Shown: positions 46,621 to 58,600, counted from the first letter of the stretch. The stretch is DNA of 64,000 nucleotides from Mugil cephalus (GCF_022458985.1 NC_061790.1:3273001-3337000), one strand, 5' to 3'. Made by a program: numbers and translations. Notes: generated by a model not told the origin, from the sequence alone.

Positions 46621-47180
46621 TTTTCAGACCTGCCACATATTCTGATGTAAATAATGATCTAATACATTTAAATTAAAATGTCTCCCTGTCGTAACACCTG
46701 TGTCACATGATTCATTTATTTGTTTTTTTGTTTTTTTCATGCAACTTTCACCTTAGTCATAAATCCATTAAACGTTGGAGAATACTCAGGTGGATTTATT
46801 CCTAAAGGAGGTGAAACTGGTGACATTAACAACTACACATCTAACATTTAAGCTGTCTGGTCTTCAGTACTTTTAACAATGAGGTCAAGAGTAGAAAGGT
46901 TGTTGACCAGTAATAGAAGACAGGAGGTGCAATGAGTGAAGACTGTAGCTGAGGAAAATATCCTTTTTCTTGGATTGTGTTCAATAAAAGACAAACGAAG
47001 TCCTTATAACTAGATCATACCCACTGTCTTTTCTGTCCTGTGAGTTCCCAGTGAAAGTGATTTTCTTCTGCAGAGTGATCACCACGCCCGTTAAAGGACC
47101 GATTGGTTGGAGGTTCCCATTTAAATGTCGTGCTTCAATCACTCTGGGGCAACTGGAAACTCTGCTGTAGTTTCCCTGAC
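46621..47180. repeat. second copy of A-type 3' flank
   Basis: Matches about 15,890-16,460 next to gene A, including TTGTGTTCAATAAAAGAC. It is joined directly to unit 4 transposon sequence at about 47,183. Confidence 0.7.
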
Positions 47181-47182
47181 AA

Positions 47183-49016
47183 ATGGGCTCTTCTAATGTC
47201 GTCGGGATGGTTGTGAATGTGGCCGTGGTTGGGTCAGGATGTCCATCTGGAAGTGGAACCAGAAACGTGTGACTATTTCACCTGATTTGGTAGTGAATAA
47301 TGGAACTCAGAGGAATGTGTGTCAGGCTAGTTGGGCATTCACGTGGTTTTGCGAGATTGAGATTGAATTAAGATTGAACACGATAGTATCCAGCAGGTGG
47401 AAGGAAATGTCAGATAGGCTGGTGTGCCGGGATGGTTGTATGAAATTGAAGAAGATGTGAATTCGGAACATCGGAGGAACCCGAACAATGTCAAGAGGAA
47501 CAGCTTTGAGCGTGGAATCGATTGAGGGGGTCAGGTAACCAGCTACAAGGGAATGGACCAGCTAGGAGAGATGCTGTGAGAGGGAGCCACTTTGGAGCTG
47601 TCCGTGGTTCTGATTTGCGTAGACTTTTAATTAGCATACTTACGTGTGGTGGGGAAATGGAAGAACAAGGAATTCTGATTATCAGTTTAGCTGATGCCGC
47701 TAATGTAGACCTGGATGGCAGATGCACACCAACAGTGCATTCTAGGGCCTCGTCTCTCGCTGTATCTTACAAAGACACCCACACATATTCTTCATGAATA
47801 CTACTTCATTTGGTATGGTTAAACTAAAGCTATGGTCCACAAGGTCCATATATTCTTGAAAAGTGACACCGAATTTTCAACCGGGACTCCTGCTCCTTAG
47901 ATTTACAATGAATTAGTGTGTACAATGTTTATGTGGCAAATTTCATTTTTATTTACTGGCTGTTTAAATACCTCTCAGATTAGCTGTGGAGGAATTGCTG
48001 TGCTACCGGGTCCGTATGGCTTCCCAAGGTCTGGCATCCAGTTCATCTGGTGGGGGGATGTTCTATGGCAGTGGTATGCCATGGCGGTGTGCCACATTGT
48101 GCAGGACGCCACGGGGCATTACAATGCGGCACACCTACTCTGCCCCCGACCTGTCCAGGCAGCGCCAGGGTCCCTTCAGCGGGTCGATTGCCCTCTCGAC
48201 CGCTGCCCGAGTTTGGGACTGGAAGTCATTGTACCTCCTCTCTTGGTCGGTGCCGGGGTTGGTGAGAGGGGTCAACAGCCACCTTCTTCGGGGGTAGCCA
48301 CGAAATGAAGGCAGAAAACGTGCGAAATAGATTTAGTTTCCTTTGTTCATACACCATTTGAATGAATCACACTATCTTTTTTCTAATTATAGGTGCTTCA
48401 GTGAGAAACGAACACTTAGGACGAAACAACTTTATTAACGGATAAAGTAATTACTCACCGAGAACCCACCCATCGCGCAACCATGCTGTTGGTCAGAATG
48501 GACGAGTTATGCGTTGAACCAGGCCACCTTGCCACCATGTGAGTGAGCTGCATTTGCGCTTCACATATTATTTAAACATTTATGGGATGAAAATGTTCCT
48601 GTTGACAAAAACAAATTCATCCTGTAATGGCACTTTGATAGCATGTGTCTGCAGTCAATAGCTCCGATTACATTAGGGAAACTGGCTCTTGCTGTAAACT
48701 GAAGGACACTAAATGATGGAGACATAGTGTTCTACAAACAACCTAATGTTGAACACCACGCCCCACTACAGGTCAGCAGCTGGGAACAGGAGAGCGCTGC
48801 ATCGCGTGATCAAAGCGGCCCAAAGAATATCGTCAACTACCCCCTGCCCTCCCTGGAAGATATTGCCACTTCCCTCGGCCTCAGCGGAGCACAGAAAATC
48901 TGCAGAAGTCACAGGTGGGGGGCAAACTGCTGAGATGTATGATGACAATACAGTCATTCTATTCTATTCTATTCTATTCTATTCTATTCTATTCTATTCT
49001 ATTCTATTCTATTCTA
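47183..49016. repeat. short transposon mosaic, unit 4
   Basis: Copy of 19,640-21,524: DIRS-type recombinase sequence on minus (47,185-47,720, a broken fossil), SAMD3-like tail (47,727-48,000), Harbinger transposase on minus (48,001-48,760, with ARWPGSTH and GFPNVIGAIDC-type motifs), and LINE 3' end (48,780-49,016) with an (ATTCT)n tail. Confidence 0.8.
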
Positions 49017-50381
49017 ATATCAGTGCAGTGACGGAACTGAATGTGTTCTCTATGTATCCTTACCTGGAAACTGAAGCATCAGGATCAGGAATAAAGACAT
49101 TTGAATCCATCTGAATTCAACCATTGTTCATCTCTGTCTCTCGTCCTCTTCTCTCGTCCTCACGTTGATGAAAGACACAGTCTATAAAGAGGTTTCTACT
49201 TAAAGATGAATACAACATGTGCTCTGTGTGGTTTGTGAGGTCACTTCCTCACAGAGACATCACGGTCCCTCCTCCACAAAACCAACCAGCAATTCACAAC
49301 CACACACATCTCCACTAAAAAGATGTTTTTGTAGCCAGGACAGTCAGGCCTTTTCCTTTCTTTCCACACAGATAAAGTTGAGCTAGGCCCGTTTTTGGGT
49401 AATTTGTCTATTTTATTTGGCACAAGCCCCCCCCATTCAATGGACAAAACCATCTCAACCAACAATCTTCACACATTCAACTTCCTCTATTGTGTTGATT
49501 AGCAACAAGTTTTCTGTTCTTGACCTTGGAGACAAATGTAGAGAGTTGATGTCAACAACTTAACTGAGGGACAGAGGTGAGAAAACATGGACTGAAGTCT
49601 GTATGAGGAAGTGACCTCATTAACATGTTCGTCTTTAAATAGAAACCTCTTTAGAGACTGTGTCTTTCATCAACGTGATGTTACCTGGAAACTGGAGCAT
49701 CAGGATCAGGAACAAAGACATTTGAATCCATCTGAATTCAACCATTGTTCTTCTCTGTCTCTCGTCCTCTTCTCTCGTCCTCACGTTGATGAAAGACACA
49801 GTCTCTAAAGAGGTTTCTACTTAAACACAAATATAACATGTGACTCATGAGCTTAGTGAGGTCACTTCCTCATCATGTCTCCAGTCTGAGGACGATAAAA
49901 CCACTGACCCAAGTTACTGTTGTACATCCACAACAACCTAACTAGTTTTTATGGGTGAGTAGTTTTACTCTTCACATGTCAGACTAAGAAACATTAACGA
50001 ACAAAATACTAAGTGTTGCATTTTTGCACGTATTTATCTTCACTAACAATCTTCACACATTTGTCTTCTTCTTACTTTAAGGCCTCAAACACGTGACTGC
50101 CACAAATGCACCATGGGAGTGGACACCGTGTGCACTTCTTGTTCTTATTGTGGTTTTGTAGTCACACACATATGCTGCTTCACACAGCTGCTAAAGATTT
50201 TGCTTTAGTTAGAGCTGTATATCACAGTCTCTTTGTCATTTTGGTAAAGACTATTTATATATTATAAATTAATAGTAGAGGTCACAGAGTCAAACCCTGC
50301 ATCACTGCCTTGTACACAATGAGGAAGTTAGAGGCGTTATATTCTTTCTGCACACACTAGAAAGAGACTAGCAGTCAATAT
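49017..50381. promoter_or_regulatory. duplicated upstream modules of gene D
   Basis: Homologous to the upstream modules of A-C, with GAGGAAGTGACCTCA near 49,608 and its reverse near 49,238 and 49,858. No coding region is seen. Confidence 0.45.
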
Positions 50382-50396
50382 GAGGAAGTGACATCA
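50382..50396 (+). promoter_or_regulatory. ETS/CRE-like composite site, gene D
   Basis: GAGGAAGTGACATCA lies 108 bp before the leader ATG. Confidence 0.5.
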
Positions 50397-50489
50397 CAGA
50401 AAGTCAACGCTGTGTCTCTCTATACGGAAAACTACTGTAGACAGTGAGACAGTTCTAAGAAGGAGGAAGACGGAGAAAGACGGACAAGA

Positions 50490-53400
50490 ATGATGAATGA
50501 ATTCAAATGGATTAAATTGTTGTCACTGATGATACTGATGCTTCAGTTTACAGGTAAGGATTCATTTACTTGAAAACTTGTACATGAAAAGTGGATGATA
50601 TGAAGAGTCTCTAAAAGGTTTGTAACAATTCAGTTAATTGTCTCATATATTTGAGACTCAACATGTGGCTAAAAATAAATATAGACTGATTGTGTGATAC
50701 AGATCCGTTCAAGTGCAAGGAATTTGATTAATCTGGAATAAATGCTGCAGTCAAATTAAATAAAATCCTTTAAATTAAGATTTGAATATGTGGGCATTCT
50801 TCATGTGGTTTCCAGGTGTAGAAGGTTCATCATCTTCTTTATTCATGTCAGTTTGCGTTTGGTCTCAGTCTGGTGATGAAAACCATCTTTCTCTGCATAT
50901 TCAAAGTAAATGTCATTTAAATTCATAAATATATGAAGAACATATGAAGTCATGTGAACCATCGTGGTGTTGATTCAGTGGTCAGAGAGGTGTTAGTTTC
51001 TATTCACAGTTCAACCCCTTCAGCCTCTGTTGTCTCACCTCTGGCACTAGTTAGGGGCTACGGGGCTTCACCTGAGGCCCAGCCCCTCAAGCAGCAAGCT
51101 TCGCCCCGAGGTCCCTCGGGGGATTGTTATCCCGTGTGTTTCTTCTTATTATTAGGGGCTACGGGGCAACACCCGAGCCTCCAGTCTACAGCAGCAAGCT
51201 GTAGGATGAGCTATATATCAAAACGTGCGGCTCAGTCGGGATCAGTGTCCTATTACTTTTCTTCATGAATATGAATTTTTCGCTACTGTCATAAATTTCC
51301 CATTGGAAATGAATGGGACGGCCGAAGAAAAACACGCAAAAAAGACAGTTTTTCAAAGGTCTTTTGCTCAGGCATACTTTCACCCAGAGACTTCATTTGA
51401 ACTCTAAAACATAGACACAAGCTTTGAGTATTGGTGTATTAATCCGCGTTTTGATAGTTCTTATAGTTGTTGATCAATCACTGTTCAATGACCATGATCT
51501 TTTTCGAAAAATCTCATTTTCGAGTGCGGAATCTTGCTACTTACAGTGAGAGAACGTGTGTGAAATCGCCTTAAAATTTTCTCTTTCCACGCTCGTCCTG
51601 GCCACAACTTACACACTAGACACATGATTGTTTCCACAGTTGTAGACAAACTTGTTGTGTCTCTCACAATGTGCCCTCCTCACCCACAGACATGCACAGA
51701 CACACTACACAGGTAACTTTGTTATATTAGAGCTACATACACACACACACTTACACGCGCTTAAGCTCAGCAGTAGCAGGATGTACAAACATGTGCCGAA
51801 AGAGCGCATTACTCTCTCACACACAGGCTAACTGTGGTAACTCTAAGCTAACTGTGCTAACTGTATGCTAACTGTGCTAAATGTTGGTTAAGTGTGCTAA
51901 CTGTGCGACATGTGTGTCAAGTGTGCGACATGTGTGTCAAGTGTGCGACATGTGGTTTGACTGAACTAAATGCAGGCTAACTGTGCTAAATGTAGGCTAA
52001 CTATGCTAACGTAAGCTAACTGTGCTAAATGTGCATTAAGTGTGCTAACTACGGGTTAACTGTGCTAACTGTGGGTTAACTGTGCTAAATGAACGCTCAC
52101 CGTACTAACTCCGATGTTGACAGAGACAGTACCCCCGCCATTAGCTCCCATAGCTCCTTCAAAATTTCCCAGAGAGAATTTTCTAGTTAGAATTTAAAAT
52201 GTTGATATATAAATAACATATACATTTTAAATTTTTATATATTATATATTTTTTTCTGACTCTCCTATCTACAGAGGTCTACAATGAGACCAGTCCAGTT
52301 TCTTGACCAGTAATAGAACAGAGGAAGATGAGAATGTGAAGATCAACACACTCAGGTTATAAAAATAACCATGACTTCAGAGGTCCAATGAGAGCTGACA
52401 AACGTCACCATGAAACCTGCTTGGTTTCCTCTAATAATAAAACAGTGTGAACAGAGAAGCACAGATGCATTTATCTCAACTAATCATCTTCACACATCAA
52501 CCTTCCTCTGTTCTGTTCTATACTTGACCTCCCTCTAAAACACTGTAGGAAAGAGAGTCAGTTTAAAACGGTGTTTATTCTTAGTCTGTCCACAGAAAAG
52601 ACAACTTCAGTGAGGGACAGAGGTGAGAAAACATAGACTGAACTCTCTATGAGGAAGTGACCTCACTAACCTCATTTTTTTTCTTATTGTGGTTTTCTAG
52701 TCACAGTAATATGCTCCTTCACTCAGCTACTAAAGATCATTCTTTAGTTTAAACACAAAGCTGTATATCACAGCCTCAATTTTCATTTAGTTCCAGAGTG
52801 TTTCTATGTGTCAAATGAAGAGTAGAGGTCACAGAGTCAAACCCTTCATCACTGCCTTGTACACAAGGAACACTAGAAAGAGACTAGCAGTCAACATGAG
52901 GAAGTGACATCACAGAGTCTCAACGCTGTGTCTCTCTACAAGGACAACTATTTTAGACAGTGTCAACTGTTGTCACTGATGATACCAATGCTTCAGTTTA
53001 CAGGTAAAAATCAATAAAAATTCAATCAATTGAGTCACATATTTGAGATTCAACATGTGGCTTAAAATAAATATAGACCTATTGTGTGATACAGATCCAT
53101 TCAAGTGCAGGTGATTTGATTAATCTGGAATCAAATGCTGCAGTCAGATGAATTAAAATCCTTTAAATTAAGATTGAAAATGTAAATTGATTCTCACCAT
53201 TGTCTTCACATCTTAACAACTGTTTTACTGTGTGTTATTAACAGGATGTTGTGGTTGTTGTCAGTCATGGTTTAGTGCAGCATCAAACCAAACCACAGAT
53301 AGAGTTAGAAAGATGAACTCATTCATGTTGGTAGTTTTAGTTCCTGGTTTCCCTCTGTGACTGAAATAGTTTCCATGTCAGTGTAGACTGATGTTTTTTG

Positions 53401-56400
53401 GGTAAATGTTCAGGTTTAGATAATGTTCTGCATTGATGGCACTTATGGTGTTCCATACTTTGTGTTTGTCTGGACGGGTGACACACACTTAATGATGATT
53501 TCAAGATTCATATTTTACTACACTTCATTAAGTCAAAGTTCCTGGAATTAATCCTTATTTTTCTTGTGTCTTGCCAAAACATTAGGTACACTGGTGAAAA
53601 CAGTCCTGCATCTTATCTCATGAGGTGATTGTGACAATATCATTTCACAGTGGTGTGAAAAAGTGTTTGCACTCTTCCTGGCTTTTTGTTTTTATGTATG
53701 TTTGTCAAAACTAAATGTTTCAGATCATCATCAAATGTAAATATTAGTCAAAGATGATGCAAGAAAACACAAATTGAAGGATTTTGTTATCAGGACAAAA
53801 CTAAATCCCAGCCTACATGGCCCTACAAGCCTACAAAACTTCCATTTAAAAACTGCATTTAGTGTTTACTTGTGTTATCTTAGTCTTATATTTAATTTAT
53901 TTTGTCTGATGATCTATAATATTTAGGTGTTTATGCAAAAACATGAGGAATCAGGAAGGAGACAACACTTTTTCACACCATTGTACATTCAACATAGATC
54001 ATGAAATGTGTGTTGTGAAGAGTTTAACTCTTCACTCGTCTGTTCATGTGTGCTGTCAGAATCTACATAAAGTGTGTAGTATAAAAAAAATGTTTTTAAA
54101 GAAAAGAAGAACAGCGTTACTGCAAACATTTTTCTCTGTTGACGTTGGTAGTTCAGACTTGATATCTGCAGATGACGTCTTCACACATTCCAGTTCAATA
54201 AACTGTCTACTGTTGGTCTGATCATGAAACACTGTAGAGAGTCCTTAAATGCACCCAATATTAACATTTCAAATCTTGACACAATATTGGACAATGAAAA
54301 GTCCAATTTTGTGACTTGTAACTTCACAACTGAAAGAAGTGATAAAACATGGACTAGAGTCTCTGTGAGTAAGTGACTTCACAAACTGTTCAAAGCACAT
54401 GTTATATTCATGTTTAAGAAGAAACCTCTTTAGAGTCTGTGTCAGACACAGAAGAACAATGGTGATGTCTTTTCAGATGTATTGCAGTAGTACTTTAGTT
54501 GTATTTCACGACTGACATGTCACGGTAGTCTGGGCTTCATCTTTAGTGAAGTATTTCCACACACTTGATGAACTGCTGCTAGTTTGCTGCAACCACCCAC
54601 TGGACTCCTCACCTGTCTTCTAGGAGGCGTCCATGTTGTTATTGTCACATGATCAGTGACTAGTCGACATGATGATTAAAGCGTAATAGCGCCTCACACT
54701 AAATATTTTCATTTACATTCTATTTTTCACATTTCTGTCTCATTGTCTCAACAGCAACAACTGGACAACGTTCATCTGTCACTGTCAGAGTTGGACATGA
54801 CGTCACTTTGTCTTGTGGAAATGTAAGAGATGGACAGAAGAACTGTGACAGTACTGACTGGTACTTCAATGGTTTAAGAGACAGAACAACAGTAGAGCTG
54901 GTTGAACATGGACAGATCAGATCTAAACCAGACAGACGGAGAGTTACAACAAACTGTTCTCTGGTTATAAAGAAGGTCACAGATGATGATGTTGGTCGTT
55001 ACACCTGCAGACAGATCATATCAGGACAACAACAAGGAGCAGACTTTCAGGTTTATCTGTCTGTTACTACCAGTGAGTATTTCCATCATAATGTTCCAGG
55101 TCAAACTGTCTCATTAGAACAACATAGTGAAACATGACAATAATTATGATCACAGTGATGAACTTCATTTTCCTTTTGTTGTCTTTCTCTCTCAATACCT
55201 CCATCTTCTCCAGTGACTGAACATGAGGACAATGATAAAGTCGTCTTGTTCTGCTCTGTGTTGGATTATGATTCATGTAGATACACAGTGGAGTGGCTCT
55301 ATGAGGGTAAAGAGGAAATATCAGACATGGAGATATCACCACCTTCCTGCTCTGCCAATGTGACATTTCCATCATTTCACCTTAATCAGAGGATTTATGA
55401 GTTATTGAAGTGTAAAGTGACAAATGTTTACACTAAGAAAGTTCAGCTGTTTACCTTCAGCCCTCAGTCCTCAGGTAAGAATCAAACCAGTTTCTATCAT
55501 CTATGAAGTAAATGTTTCAGATTGTTATATGTGGGTGTTTCATTTAATCAGGTGAAGATGCGAAGAGAAAGAAGAAAACAAAATCAAAAACAATTAAACC
55601 TACAACAACAAGTACAAAAAAAATGACAACAATAGTGAATCTAACCTCATCAGAACAAACAATCAGAACAACATCTCCAACCAACAACGATCCAACAAAT
55701 CACATGTTTAAGGATCTGAAGTTTAATTGTCACCAGTTTTCTCTCATATTGTTGTAAAGGGAACATGGAGGATGTGCTCACTGTGCTGATGGTTTCAAGT
55801 CATCATTTTGTGTTTTAGGCAATGATCAAAGAACAACAACCACAACAACTACTACTACTACTCGTACTAGTAGTAGTATTCGAAAATCAACCACAACAAC
55901 AATTAAATCAACAACTCCAATTACAAAGATGACGGCAACATCTAAACTCACCTCATCAGAACAGACAATCAACAACAATCCATCAGATCAACAAGGTAGA
56001 GACTGAATCTCTCTCACATTTTAAAGTTTAAATTAAAGTCTTAAAGTTAGATTATATTAATATTAGTTCTTGACGATTGTTGTTTCCAGATTCTTCTCAT
56101 TTGTTGAGATCCATCATTGTGTCTGTGGGTTTAGCAGCACTCTTAATATCTGTTGTTACAGTCAACATGTGGATTAAAAGTAAAGGTGAGAACATTCACA
56201 GATGAAAGTTTTAGTCAGAAAAGGCTTTTGATGAACCTGGAGTTTGGCTGTTGAAGCTAAAATGGACTCTCTCATTTGTCTTTTCAGGGAACAAGACACA
56301 GATGGAAGAAAACACTGTGAGTTTAAACTCTGAACATTCAGACATTTGTACAGGTCCAACTTGACAGAGTCAAACCAGTGTTTGTGATGTTTGTTTGTGG

Positions 56401-56499
56401 TGTTGTTTTCCACAGGTGCATAATGATGGAGGTGAAGGTGAAGGTTCAGTGATCTATGAAAACTCTGGAGACACTTCTGCTTCAGTCAGACTCCACTGA
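50490..56499 (+). CDS. two-Ig-domain receptor D, short YEN-type tail
   Basis: Predicted 342 aa. Exons are leader 50,490-50,553, V-like 54,755-55,072, second Ig 55,214-55,474, stalk 55,819-55,995, membrane 56,090-56,185, and tail 56,288-56,316 and 56,416-56,499. An earlier stalk exon (from 55,552) has a good acceptor but no donor and is probably skipped. V-like domain 22-127 and second domain 128-214 match A closely. The stalk is Thr-rich, and the helix (SIIVSVGLAALLISVVTVNM) lacks a charged residue for adaptor pairing. The tail has no ITIM. It ends GEGSVIYENSGDTSASVRLH with a single tyrosine, Y329, in a YEN context that fits Grb2-type pYxN binding. Its tail exons match pseudogene E and exon F, not A-C. 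Confidence 0.75.
51005..51680. repeat. unclassified interspersed repeat, unit 4
   Basis: Two adjoining GGGGCTACGGGG modules. A strong hairpin (CCCCGAGG, TC, CCTCGGGG) lies at 51,104-51,121 between them. Units 1 and 3 retain only the second module. Confidence 0.5.
51827..52111. repeat. GCTAAC minisatellite, unit 4
   Basis: Same family as the other units but with a GTGTGCGACATGTGTGTCAA duplication and GGGTTAACTGTGCTAACT units not seen elsewhere. Confidence 0.8.
52898..53003 (+). pseudogene. decayed second leader exon, unit D
   Basis: Composite element at 52,898-52,912 is intact; the leader start is deleted as in B and C. A donor remains at 53,003. Confidence 0.75.
53648..53983. mobile_element. 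MITE, Tc1/mariner-like, unit 4 copy
   Basis: Full-length copy at the same intron position as in units 1-3, with CAGTGGTGTGAAAAAG and CACACCATTG ends followed by TA. Confidence 0.8.
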
Positions 56500-56806
56500 T
56501 CAACAACTTCAACATCAACTCACCACAGAGACGAGTCCACTGCTGTTAAACATCATCTCATCACATTTAACATGAGCAGAAAACAACACAAGCACAAGAT
56601 CATTTTAATACTGTGGATCAACAACATGACAACACATTTAGAGTCTTCAGCTAAATCACATCAACACTGTTTGATCTCAGCTTCAACCAACAAGAAATAT
56701 TTCTGATAGTATTTATGTAGAACATTTACTGTCTTTAATATTTTTAATCTTGAATGTTTGACTTTACTGGGCTTAAAATCTTAATGTTATCTGTAACTGA
56801 TTCTTC

Positions 56807-57556
56807 TGTAGTGTATTATCTTCTTGTTTTTCTCTTTTGTCCCTTTCGTGTGTTTGGGGTTTGTGAAGTGTGTATAAAGTTCTTGTAAATAAACCTTTTT
56901 AAATGCAAGATAAGACTTGTCAGCGGTGATCACTTCTTTCTTCAGCACATCCACATACAACAATTTTGTGTTTTTCTGTGTTGCTGTTGGGTCACACAGT
57001 TAAAGACTCTTTGTGGGGTGGTTGTTGTGCTGCTGATGGAAGTTATTCATCGTTCTCAATTTCTAAATATGAGGTTTTAATTGTGTTGCTGGAAACGCAA
57101 AAAGGGGGCAAAAGATTTAGATTTAAAGGAAATAAGAAGATAAGAAAAAGAGAAGTTAGGAATAAGGAATAAAAGGAAATAAGAGTAGGCCTACAAATAG
57201 GGAAAAGGTGAAGAAGAGAATAGAAAAGGAATAGAAGAAATAAGAGTAGAAAAGCCTAATTAGTAACATGTTGCACTAAAAGTCACATCGTGCAAAGTTA
57301 AGTGGACTAAGTGGGCCCTTTACCGCTGCAACTAGTAAGACATATTTATTTTAGCTGCTGTGTGAAAATTGGCTTTATTGGCTTAATAGGAATTGGCTTA
57401 AAGTAAAAATAGGATAAAAAAAAAGAAAGAGAGAGAACTCCTGGGCCCAGGGGGACTTTGGAACATTTCGATTTTTGTTTAAAAAAGGTAAATTTATAGG
57501 AAAATGGGAACCAAGAATATAAGACTTCTTTCTTCAGCACATCAATATACAACACT
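56807..57556. mobile_element. possible LTR-type element fossil
   Basis: An insertion of about 750 bp in the 3' flank of D that is absent from the homologous flanks of E and F. It is bounded by a short duplication (CTTC, or CTTCT) and has TG...CA ends. The first ~155 bp (with AATAAA at 56,888-56,893) end in CTTTCTTCAGCACATC plus ACAACA, and a similar ending recurs at the right end (57,522-57,556). No protein region was recognised. It looks partial and is younger than the divergence of D from E and F. Confidence 0.35.
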
Positions 57557-58600
57557 TCTTTGCCGCTGCTCACGTTTATATGACTCCTAGAAAATAAAGC
57601 ATTTATCGATGATGCATTTCCAGTTTGTGTTGTAGACCACAACACAAACTTTCATCTGCCTTCGTGTTGTCTTCACACCTTTCGTCCTCCAGGGTCAATT
57701 TTGACCCCATTTGTTTTATTCTTATTTTTTATATCTTTGTAGTGAACTTGTTTACAACATGTTAATATAAATTGTACATTTATTTTGTTATATATGGTAT
57801 GATTCACCCAATGTACATAAAATCACAAATAAATTTTGAATAATAAAAAAAAAAAAAATGAAATTCTCAATTATTTCCACTCCGGTTAAGATCAGGGACA
57901 AATATGTTGATCCAGTAACACTCACTGGTTTATGTCAATGTTCAGTCAGGATATTGTTCTGAAACCTTTTTAAGTTTTTTTTAATGGCAGCAAATAGTCA
58001 CACCTGTTGTTTTAACTGGTTATAACATGATGTGTAACATGATCACACAATTCTGTGGTACATTGTTTTAGCCAACGTCCACAACCTTTCTACTCTTGAC
58101 CTCATTGTTAAAAATACTGAAGACCAGACAGCTTAAATATTTCACCTGTAGTTGATAATGTCACCCGTTTCACCTCTTTCATGGAATAAAACCACCTGAG
58201 TATTCTCCAACGTTTAGTGGATTCATGACTAAGGTGAAAGCTGCATGAAAACATAAACCAATAAATGAATCATGTGACAAAATTATTACGACTGGGAGAC
58301 ATTTTAATTTAAATGTATTAGATCATTATTTACATCAGAGTATGTCACAGGTCTGAAAACACGAAATCCTGGATAATTATTTTACATAAAATGTGTTGAA
58401 CCACAGAAGGAAATACATTTGCATCTATTTTATGAAACAGATGCTAAAATATTGTGTCCATGTGAGGACAAAGTCTAAAGAGGACAGTATAGAGTCTGTC
58501 TGACCTCCCTATGAACACTCTCCACCACTAGAGGGAGTCTCTACTCCCTTAATGAACCCATGTCTCATAGACCTGATACTGCACAACCCCAACCCTAACC
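57557..58600 (-). other. inverted 3' flank, end of the array
   Basis: Reverse complement of the flanks found between A and E and between C and F. It includes the 3' UTR mark of an ITIM-type gene (CTCTCCACCACTAGAGGGAG near 58,517-58,536) and CCCTAACC near 58,590. The ITIM-type gene to which it belonged is absent, so D is followed by a truncated inverted remnant. Homology ends near 58,600. Confidence 0.7.
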
